From the NCBI RefSeq assembly GCF_026191355.1, contig NZ_JAPHOQ010000011.1, positions 62,001-126,000 on the forward strand: a DNA stretch of 64,000 nucleotides. Direction: 5' to 3'. The position numbers and the translations under genes were made by a program. Shown one piece after another: positions 27,032 to 34,075 of the stretch. How positions within the stretch are numbered: position 1 is the first letter of the stretch; each line of letters starts with the position of its first letter. Origin of the DNA: Legionella sheltonii (lineage in GTDB: Bacteria; Pseudomonadota; Gammaproteobacteria; Legionellales; Legionellaceae). The notes below the pieces were generated by a model. That model searched no databases and was not told where the DNA came from. It was given only the letters and a program-made list of their open reading frames with translations.

Positions 27032-27065
27032 GATTATACAAAAAGAATATTAAGTGACCATTAAG
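27032..27065 (-). promoter_or_regulatory. PmrA-box promoter, distal copy
   Basis: A second copy of the same 40-bp unit, 86 bp upstream of the first. The box CTTAATGGT-CA-CTTAATATT is at 27046-27065 and TATAAT at 27033-27038, with the same 7-bp spacing and orientation. The 40-bp units (26946-26985 and 27032-27071) differ at only two positions, so this is a duplicated promoter. A further single CTTAATATT on the plus strand lies at 27020-27028. Confidence 0.7.
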
Positions 27066-27252
27066 TGATTTCGTTGATGTCAAATTGATCATGTCGAGGG
27101 GTGTATGGTATATATTAGATATACCTACTGTATTTTAAATCCAATTATTTGATAGTATCTTGACCTTGATGAATCTTTTTTGATGATAAACTCAAAGATA
27201 ACAGATAAAAATTTTTACAGCAGATAGATGACACAGGAAAGTGAGGCGGCAA

Positions 27253-28308
27253 ATGGCATTTATGAAGTTCAATCAAACAACTGAGACAAGAAGTAAGATC
27301 ATGGCACGTATCGATAAATTAGGTTTGAAGTCTGATCCACGAATGATCCAAACTCTTGAGGAAAATTTGCCCTATCTCAATCGATTGACCTCCTTATTCA
27401 ATGTGTTAAAAAAATGCGACATTACATTGGACGAAAGTCGCCATCAAATTATTGCAAATAATGTTTCTAATGCCAGCTATGTGGTAAATCTATTAGAATT
27501 TATGCACAAAAAAGGAATTGATACTGCGATTATTCCACTGGAACTTTTGTTTCAGGTTGCAGAATCAGAAACAACACTAAAACATGGAATGCGCCAGCTT
27601 ATCAAACATAAATCACTTGATGCAGCCACTTTAAAACTTATATTTTCTTATCCGGAGCAGTCTTACTTACTTGCCGATTTAATTATTAATTTTCAAGCCC
27701 ATGCCTATCCTACTGAAAAAATAGTTGAAAAGTTGGGACAATTCTCGGCCCCAAACATGAATGCAGTAATCGAGATACTTACTTTGCTTTTAAATAGCAA
27801 CCTCTATTATTTCGACTGCCTCGACATTTTATTAGGACAGCAAGGATATATAAGTAAAATTTGCGAGGGAGCAAAAAAACTTGCTGTAGCAAATAAACTT
27901 TCATCAAGTTATTTTGATGCCGTTGGAAAAAATCCAAAAAATGCCAATATTCTTGCAAATATCATTTTGCTGCTGCAGAACCTTTCAATTATCGATTATA
28001 AAAAAACCGAAGATCTTTTAATTGCAAGTAAATTGGGGGCTGGTGCATTTCACTTCTTGACGCATCTGCAACAATCAGGAATGTTGAACGCTGAGAACTA
28101 TAAAAAAGTGTGTCAGCATCATTCCATACTGAATACGCATAAAGTCATGGAGGCTTTATGTGGTCTTCCCTTATTCGCCGCGTTCGAGAAGGGAGAATTA
28201 GAACACATGCTTAGTTTAATTACTAAAGAGCCCTGCTCGGATAATGATCAAAATGAATTAATTGAACTGATTCAAAAGCATGATTTAACCAGCAAACTCC
28301 ATTGGTAA
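27253..28308 (+). CDS. Helical-repeat protein, first of a duplicated pair
   Basis: 351 residues from the ATG at 27253, which has GAGG 6 bp upstream; a GTG at 27241 would add four residues but sits directly against its ribosome-binding site. No signal peptide or membrane span. Most of the protein is made of leucine-rich helical units of about 30-35 residues. It is clearly homologous to the next gene along its whole length, sharing Y-P-E-Q, I-x-E-G-A-x-K-L-A, N-P-x-N-A-N-I and the exact stretch L-G-A-G-A-F-H-F. Units of the same kind occur in the ankyrin protein at 8329-9876. Such helical-repeat proteins are frequent among Legionella effectors, but no specific function can be given. Confidence 0.7.
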   Translation: MAFMKFNQTTETRSKIMARIDKLGLKSDPRMIQTLEENLPYLNRLTSLFNVLKKCDITLDESRHQIIANNVSNASYVVNLLEFMHKKGIDTAIIPLELLFQVAESETTLKHGMRQLIKHKSLDAATLKLIFSYPEQSYLLADLIINFQAHAYPTEKIVEKLGQFSAPNMNAVIEILTLLLNSNLYYFDCLDILLGQQGYISKICEGAKKLAVANKLSSSYFDAVGKNPKNANILANIILLLQNLSIIDYKKTEDLLIASKLGAGAFHFLTHLQQSGMLNAENYKKVCQHHSILNTHKVMEALCGLPLFAAFEKGELEHMLSLITKEPCSDNDQNELIELIQKHDLTSKLHW

Positions 28309-28320
28309 AAAAAAGCAAAA

Positions 28321-28349
28321 TTGATTTAAGACAGTCATTTATGTTATAT
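28321..28349 (+). promoter_or_regulatory. Probable promoter of the second helical-repeat gene
   Basis: TTGATT (28321-28326) and TTATAT (28344-28349) with a 17-bp spacer lie in the 73-bp gap before the ATG at 28382, so the second copy may be transcribed independently of the first. Confidence 0.5.
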
Positions 28350-28381
28350 TTATGCCCTTAGAGATCAATTAAGGGACAGTT

Positions 28382-29566
28382 ATGGCTGGAACAAACAGCA
28401 GCACCAACAGAATGATTACAAGCTTAAAGCCTAATGCAATCAATACCATATCTGAGACACCCTTAGTGCCCGTGGTCCCAGTGGTACCTGTGGCGCCTGC
28501 AGTATCTGAAGCACCTACTGATCCCTTTATTAGCCGCCTGCAAAAATTAAATTTAGGAAACAATACTCGAATGGTGTCTCTGATTCAGGCACATTCTAAT
28601 TTTGGTAATCGTTTGATTTCTTTATTTAAGGCACTTAAAGAATTTAAAATCGATTTGACTGATGATCTTGAGTGCACGATTAAGGAAAATATTTCTCAAG
28701 TTGGTGGGGTTGTCAGTTTATTAGAGTTAATAAAAAAAGATGTTCGTATAAAACTTGAATTTCTGCCAATAACGCTTTTATTTAATGCTGCAAAATTTGA
28801 AGTATCCATAACACAAAGCATACGAGATTTGGCCCTTCTAGAGATGCTTGATTCAAATACTTTTAATTTATTGCTAGCCTATCCTGAGCAAGCGCTCAAC
28901 ATCTCAATATTGCTGATTAAGCTTCAAGAACGTGCTTATTCGCCTACAATTTTAGTGGATAAACTTAAGGATGTCTCAATTGCCGCTGAGCGTATGGATA
29001 CAGTGATCGCTTTGCTTGATTTAATATTAGAAAATAATCTCTTTTACCCTGATGTGGTTGATATTCTTCTAAGACAAGAAAAACATATTGATAAAATTTA
29101 CGAAGGGGCTCAAAAGCTTGCTGCAGAAAAGGCCTTATTCCCTAACTATTTTACTATCATTGAGGACAATCCTCAAAATGCCAATATCTTTGCTAAAAAT
29201 ATTTTGTTACTCAAGAGCGAATCACTGATTAATTGTCACAATCCTGAGTGCTTATTTGAAGTAAGTCATTTAGGGGCTGGTGCATTTCACTTTATGAAAC
29301 TGTTACAACACGCCTCTATGTTAGATGAACATAATTTTAAAATAATCTGCGGACAAAAAAATAATATATTAAATCGAGATGAGGTCATTGATGCACTAAG
29401 CAATCTTCCTTTGATTGTTGAGTTCCAGAAAGAAGAATTAGAAACGATGTTGAATTTATTGAATGAAGCAGCAGTTTCCGCTCAGGATATTCAAAAGTTC
29501 AATGGAATAATAGAAGAACATTTTATTCCTGAGATTTCCTGTCAATTCTCCCGCGCATGTATTTAA
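28382..29566 (+). CDS. Helical-repeat protein, second of a duplicated pair
   Basis: 394 residues, a paralogue of the preceding gene with an added N-terminal stretch of about 45 residues, including a low-complexity linker of alternating Val and Pro (V-P-V-V-P-V-V-P-V-A-P). The helical units and the L-G-A-G-A-F-H-F motif are conserved, while the C-termini diverge. AGGGA precedes the ATG. The pair looks like a local tandem duplication that has diverged well beyond recent origin. The acidic last 60 residues (E-E-L-E-T, N-E-A-A) are compatible with, but do not prove, a Dot/Icm secretion signal. Confidence 0.7.
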   Translation: MAGTNSSTNRMITSLKPNAINTISETPLVPVVPVVPVAPAVSEAPTDPFISRLQKLNLGNNTRMVSLIQAHSNFGNRLISLFKALKEFKIDLTDDLECTIKENISQVGGVVSLLELIKKDVRIKLEFLPITLLFNAAKFEVSITQSIRDLALLEMLDSNTFNLLLAYPEQALNISILLIKLQERAYSPTILVDKLKDVSIAAERMDTVIALLDLILENNLFYPDVVDILLRQEKHIDKIYEGAQKLAAEKALFPNYFTIIEDNPQNANIFAKNILLLKSESLINCHNPECLFEVSHLGAGAFHFMKLLQHASMLDEHNFKIICGQKNNILNRDEVIDALSNLPLIVEFQKEELETMLNLLNEAAVSAQDIQKFNGIIEEHFIPEISCQFSRACI

Positions 29567-29629
29567 TAAACAAACCCATGCAATACCCACTGGCTTTCAT
29601 CGATCGCTGCACTTAACTTTGGCTAATGA

Positions 29630-29947
29630 TCACGGATGAATAGCCATTGTATTGAGTTGTAGTTGAATTGCCTGTTGCTGAGCGGCTTCATTTTGCTGTT
29701 GGGTAGCGGCAATAGAGTCATTCATGGCATTGATGGCATTTTCTTGTTCGACAATCGCAGGACTATCTATTGAAGTATTTGCATCTAAAGGTACATCGGG
29801 ATAAGCCGCTTGCGGGGGATTATATCCAGGAGTAAAAGTGTAATTGGCTGGTGGATTTGATGTACCTACTACATAAGCAGTTGGAGCGCATCCTGCTAAA
29901 ATAAGTATTGTTCCTAAAAGACTAATAGAACAGGTGGTCTTTATCAT
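29630..29947 (-). CDS. Small lipoprotein, Gln/Ala-rich
   Basis: 105 residues. A type II signal peptide with lipobox L-A-G-C20 predicts a lipid-anchored envelope protein. The mature part is Pro/Tyr-rich at first and then a Gln/Ala/Asn-rich helix (A-A-T-Q-Q-Q-N-E-A-A-Q-Q-Q) near the C-terminus. No family recognised. AAGGGCG stands before the ATG. Stand-alone gene. Confidence 0.65.
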   Translation of the reverse strand: MIKTTCSISLLGTILILAGCAPTAYVVGTSNPPANYTFTPGYNPPQAAYPDVPLDANTSIDSPAIVEQENAINAMNDSIAATQQQNEAAQQQAIQLQLNTMAIHP

Positions 29948-30198
29948 AAAAAACGCCCTTAGAAATACAAAAATAAATTGTATTACCTTTTTGCCGGTAT
30001 TGTATAATTATAGGACAAATTGAGTGTAATTTTATCTGTCGTGGTTGGTGTAGACGATATTTTTAGCCTTGGAGCAGTGCAGAGAACGCAGGCTCTTTGT
30101 CACCATCTCAAGTGCAATGAGCAATTTCCTATGGTCAGAACCCTGCTACCACCTGGAGATCGCTCATTGCCCTTGGGATGATTCAGGACATGAATAAA

Positions 30199-31983
30199 TT
30201 ATAGTGGCTCTAGGAAATTACCTAAATTAGGTTTTTGGCCCAGGCGGTATTGGTAAACTACATAAAAAGCCATTACGTTTTTTAGGTAGTTGCGTGTTTC
30301 TTGCCAAGGTAGAGTCTCTATCCATACATCAATTTCCTTGGGCGGATGCGTCCTTAACCAATAAACGACTTGTTTAGGGCCTGCATTGTATGCTGCAGCA
30401 ATCAGTATGGGATGATTTCCGAATCGCTTTGCAAGTTGTTTTAAATAAGCAACACCGATGTTAATGTTCTTTTGGGAAAGAAATAATTGTTTTTGATCGT
30501 TATACTGAATCTTATCTGCTCTTGAGACAACTCGAGCAGTATAGGGCATGACTTGCATTAATCCTCGAGCTCCTACAGAAGAGGTTGCATCATCTCTAAA
30601 CCCACTTTCCTGACGAATAATGGCATAAATAAACTCAGGGGCAACAGCATATTTTTTAGAATAGAGTGAAATACTGTCTTTATAAGCCAAAGGAAACCTT
30701 AACGAAAGTTGATTATTTAAGGTTTCGTTACTACTTAAATAAACGGATTTACCATGCCATTGCAGTTTCTGATCAATCCAATAAACTAATGCACTTGCCT
30801 CGTCTTTAGGTAACTCACTAATGAAATCATTGAGTAAGCGCGATGCTTGCAGCGTTTGTTTGGTCATGTAAAGGGTTTGAATTTGATCAATGAAGGTTTG
30901 ATAGGGTTTCAATACGTCCAGATTTGTTGTTGGTGTTTCATTGGTAAAACTGGGTGTTTTATTGAGGCGAAGACTGGCAAGAAATCCATAATATTGCCTG
31001 TTTCTGGCTAAAGGTTCGTAAATGGCTTTGGCCTCTGCTTTCTTTCCCTGTTCTTCTAAAGATCGTGCTAACCAATATTGCCAACAAGGTTCATCTTTAT
31101 TCTTCGAATCATTAATTAATATGGTTACTTGCTTCCAGTCTTTTCTTTTTAATGCAAAACGTATTTGCCAATCGAGTAACACATCGTTGTAATATTGAGG
31201 TTTGACTTTAGCGAACCATTGCAGCGCATCGTCATGATTGCGCATGGCTCTATAAAGTGCTACATGGGCTAAAAATGCTTGCTTTTGTGCTTGGGTAAGC
31301 ATTTTTTGAGTTTTGCTTTGCTGCCACAACAGCAACGCTTTATTCATATTAATTGAAACCATACGCTTCAAGCCGTAAAGGTAAAGGTCACTATTTAAAC
31401 CACCAGGACTCAGCTTGCTAATGTTTGCTGGGTTTTGATAAACGAGGTTTAAAGTATTTAACTCAGATGTATGGGGTGTTCTGTATTGCTTCAATAAATA
31501 TCGGGCCAGTTGAATATTGCGTCGATCCAAAGCCAGAACGATTCGTTGCGTAATTAAGTTTTGATCAAAGTTATTATCTTTTAAAAGCAAGTCAAATAAA
31601 CTGTTGCAAGAAGGGGGCCTTGAATCACCGCTTAGCCAGAGTGGAATAGATGCTTTTAATGCTTCTTCCTGCTTGCCTGTATTGTAGTTTGCGATTTGCT
31701 CATAACAAACCAGATTCAAATCATTAGACGGTTGATAGTATTGACTAAAGGCCATCCAATTCTTATTTTTTGCCAGTTCATACAACCATTTTTCGCGTAG
31801 TTTTGTGGATAAAGGGGCGGTTCCTTTAATAAAATCCAAGAAAGAAGCACTAGGTGTCGTTGTAGGAAGATTTTGGCTAAACGACAAATAAGTATTAAAG
31901 CGTTCCATGTACGCCTCTCCCGAGAGGGCAATACAGGCTTGAGAACTAATGAATCCACATAAAAATAAAATAATTTTTTTCAT
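30199..31983 (-). CDS. slt: Soluble lytic murein transglycosylase
   Basis: 594 residues, with a signal peptide ending near residue 20. A long superhelical N-terminal domain (about 25-430) precedes the SLT catalytic domain with E459 in I-I-R-Q-E-S-G-F, G-L-M-Q-V-M-P and A-A-Y-N-A-G-P. It cleaves the glycan chain of peptidoglycan with formation of 1,6-anhydromuramic ends in the periplasm. Length is close to E. coli Slt70 (645). rpe lies directly upstream on the same strand with a 20-bp gap, suggesting a shared transcript. Confidence 0.93.
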   Translation of the reverse strand: MKKIILFLCGFISSQACIALSGEAYMERFNTYLSFSQNLPTTTPSASFLDFIKGTAPLSTKLREKWLYELAKNKNWMAFSQYYQPSNDLNLVCYEQIANYNTGKQEEALKASIPLWLSGDSRPPSCNSLFDLLLKDNNFDQNLITQRIVLALDRRNIQLARYLLKQYRTPHTSELNTLNLVYQNPANISKLSPGGLNSDLYLYGLKRMVSINMNKALLLWQQSKTQKMLTQAQKQAFLAHVALYRAMRNHDDALQWFAKVKPQYYNDVLLDWQIRFALKRKDWKQVTILINDSKNKDEPCWQYWLARSLEEQGKKAEAKAIYEPLARNRQYYGFLASLRLNKTPSFTNETPTTNLDVLKPYQTFIDQIQTLYMTKQTLQASRLLNDFISELPKDEASALVYWIDQKLQWHGKSVYLSSNETLNNQLSLRFPLAYKDSISLYSKKYAVAPEFIYAIIRQESGFRDDATSSVGARGLMQVMPYTARVVSRADKIQYNDQKQLFLSQKNINIGVAYLKQLAKRFGNHPILIAAAYNAGPKQVVYWLRTHPPKEIDVWIETLPWQETRNYLKNVMAFYVVYQYRLGQKPNLGNFLEPL

Positions 31984-32003
31984 AACCTTTCTTACATTAA
32001 AAT

Positions 32004-32657
32004 TTAAACAGTCCCTAATTGTTTTCGCATGGAGTCAATTGTTTCTTTATAATTCTTACTGTTGAATACAGCAGCACCGGCCACAAATTGATTCGCTCCT
32101 GCACGTGCCAAAGTTGCAATATTTTCTATGGTTACCCCACCGTCAACACAAAGATCAATTTGGGGGTAGAGCTTGCGGATTTGAGGGATTTTATCAATAA
32201 TTTCAGAGATGATTTTCTGTCCTCCAAAGCCAGGATTTACCGTCATGACTAATATAAAATCGAGTTTATGAGCGCACCAAGTCAATACCTCAATGGGTGT
32301 TGCTGGATTTAATACAAGACCTGCTTCACATCCTAAATCTTTGATCAGCTTTAAGCTGCGATCCAAATGGATTGTTGCATCGGGGTGAATACTAATTCGT
32401 TTTGCACCTGCTTTTGCAAATGCTTCAATTAATGCATCAACAGGTTCTACCATGAGATGAACATCAATGGGAAGTTTAGGGAAACGTTTGAGCAAAGCCT
32501 CACAGAACGCAGGACCAAACGTTAGATTAGGAACGTAATGATTGTCCATAACATCAAAATGTATAAAATCAGCTCCTGCATTCATTACGGATTCTACTTC
32601 ATTGCCTAGGCAAGTGAGATCAGCAGACAAAATCGAGGGTAAAATATGATAAGTCAT
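32004..32657 (-). CDS. rpe: Ribulose-phosphate 3-epimerase
   Basis: 217 residues, a TIM barrel of standard length. Metal and catalytic residues are visible in I-H-F-D-V-M-D, P-I-D-V-H-L-M-V-E and V-D-G-G-V, and the phosphate-binding G-A-x-V-F near the C-terminus is present. It interconverts ribulose 5-phosphate and xylulose 5-phosphate in the pentose phosphate pathway. The next gene on the strand is slt, 20 bp downstream. Confidence 0.96.
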   Translation of the reverse strand: MTYHILPSILSADLTCLGNEVESVMNAGADFIHFDVMDNHYVPNLTFGPAFCEALLKRFPKLPIDVHLMVEPVDALIEAFAKAGAKRISIHPDATIHLDRSLKLIKDLGCEAGLVLNPATPIEVLTWCAHKLDFILVMTVNPGFGGQKIISEIIDKIPQIRKLYPQIDLCVDGGVTIENIATLARAGANQFVAGAAVFNSKNYKETIDSMRKQLGTV

Positions 32658-32882
32658 AGAGTATTTTTTTAATTTGAAGGAATAGGTATATCATATTCTG
32701 TCTTGAAAAAACATTCCACGTGTTATGTAACTAAAGTATGTCTCCGCACAGGTCTTGCATCTTGAAAATTTGGTCAAAATATGAGACAATATGCTCCTAT
32801 TTTTGCTCTTGTAATTTGGAAGTTATCTCAATATGATAGCAAAATTACAGAGATCCTAATCATGCTTTTTAGGGAGAATAAT

Positions 32883-33149
32883 ATGAATCAAAACTGGCCT
32901 ACCAGAGACAAAGATTTACAAGCCGCCCGCGTGATTATGGAGGAGTATGCTAGTGATCGCGAGAGTGATACCTTAGGTCTTTTTGAAATAGTTGTGGATC
33001 AAGCCGAAAAAAAAATGAATTTTCGTTTGTCTGGTTGGGTGGTCATTTTGGCAAAGCATTTTAATTCAATGTACGGAGTGAGTCAGGGGGATTTTATAAC
33101 CCGACAAATTATTACTCGTTGTTTGACGCAAGGACAAACACTCCATTAA
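32883..33149 (+). CDS. Small hypothetical protein
   Basis: 88 residues from the ATG at 32883, preceded by TAGGGAG; a longer in-frame extension to 32781 lacks such a site. It contains no signal peptide, begins M-N-Q-N-W-P-T-R-D, and is predicted to be helical with a mixed charge. I recognise no family. The gene is flanked by the rpe promoter region and, downstream, by a palindrome-rich repeat (33160-33258). Confidence 0.55.
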   Translation: MNQNWPTRDKDLQAARVIMEEYASDRESDTLGLFEIVVDQAEKKMNFRLSGWVVILAKHFNSMYGVSQGDFITRQIITRCLTQGQTLH

Positions 33150-33159
33150 TTTCACGGTT

Positions 33160-33258
33160 TACGAAGCAGCAGTATTCGGCACATCGTGCACGACCTGTGC
33201 TCAAATCCAGCCGCTATCCAGGATTCAAGCACAGCCCCTAAACCGCTGCTTCCATCGT
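33160..33258. repeat. Palindromic intergenic repeat (gtattcggcac...ctgtgctcaaatccagccg)
   Basis: This segment between two convergent genes ends in a near-inverted copy of its start (GAAGCAGC...GCTGCTTC). The core resembles a shorter sequence at 54630-54660 between fmt and def (gtatttggcacctgtgctcaaattcaaccg), so it is a dispersed repeat. Confidence 0.5.
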
Positions 33259-33996
33259 TTAGAATTCAAGCAAATACTTATTATAATTTTGTTTGTATTC
33301 ATCCGAATTTTGAAATTTGACTAAGGCTTCGTTTACTTCGGTTAATAAATTTGGTTTAGCAGGATTAATGACTATTCCATAACCCGATCCATACATGTAG
33401 GGTGGTCCTATCAATTTAAATGCATCTGATGAGTTAGATGCCCAATAAATGGCGGTTGCATTATCTAGTAGAATTATGTCTACGTCACCCCTACTTAGGG
33501 CCGCAAGCTGATCCTCAATACCGGAATATTCTTTAATATTGGGATTATTTACACCCATCTCCCTAAGTTGATCTAAAAATACGGTACCGGTTTCTAATCC
33601 TATTTTTTTACTGTTTAAAAGATTTAGACTGAACGTCTCTTTTGAATTCGACTGTTTTTCTAAAAAGCGGGAGTAACTGAGCAAATAGGGTAGACTGAAA
33701 TTTACTATTTTTGCGCGTTCATTAGTAATCGTGATGGAGCTTATCGCAATATCTAATTTATTATTAATTACTGCATCGATTAATCTATCAAAACGCATCA
33801 CATGAAAGACACACGTCTTATTCATAATTTTGCATAAACTGTTCATCATATCAACATCAAAGCCGTAGGCTTCATTACGGGTTCCTTGCATGACGAATGG
33901 GGGATCAAAACTTTCAATCCCTACATTGAGCGTTTCGCCTTGAGCGAAAAGCGAGGAGGTGAAACAAATAAATGCAATTAGAATTAATCGAGTCAT
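33259..33996 (-). CDS. Periplasmic amino-acid-binding protein (SBP family 3)
   Basis: 245 residues with a signal peptide ending in S-L-F-A near residue 18. The family 3 solute-binding fold starts L-N-V-G-I-E-S-F-D-P-P-F and continues G-F-D-V-D-M-M, with A-I-S-S-I-T-I-T-x-x-R and a G-x-G-Y-G-I-V region near the C-terminus. ArtJ/HisJ-like proteins bind basic or polar amino acids for ABC import. No permease or ATPase gene is adjacent, so the specificity and partners are unknown. Confidence 0.88.
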   Translation of the reverse strand: MTRLILIAFICFTSSLFAQGETLNVGIESFDPPFVMQGTRNEAYGFDVDMMNSLCKIMNKTCVFHVMRFDRLIDAVINNKLDIAISSITITNERAKIVNFSLPYLLSYSRFLEKQSNSKETFSLNLLNSKKIGLETGTVFLDQLREMGVNNPNIKEYSGIEDQLAALSRGDVDIILLDNATAIYWASNSSDAFKLIGPPYMYGSGYGIVINPAKPNLLTEVNEALVKFQNSDEYKQNYNKYLLEF

Positions 33997-34075
33997 TTTT
34001 TAATTATAGAATTATTTATTGATTTTTATAGATTATAACGAGAGTATTAATTTGGGAAATGAAAAATATAAATAT

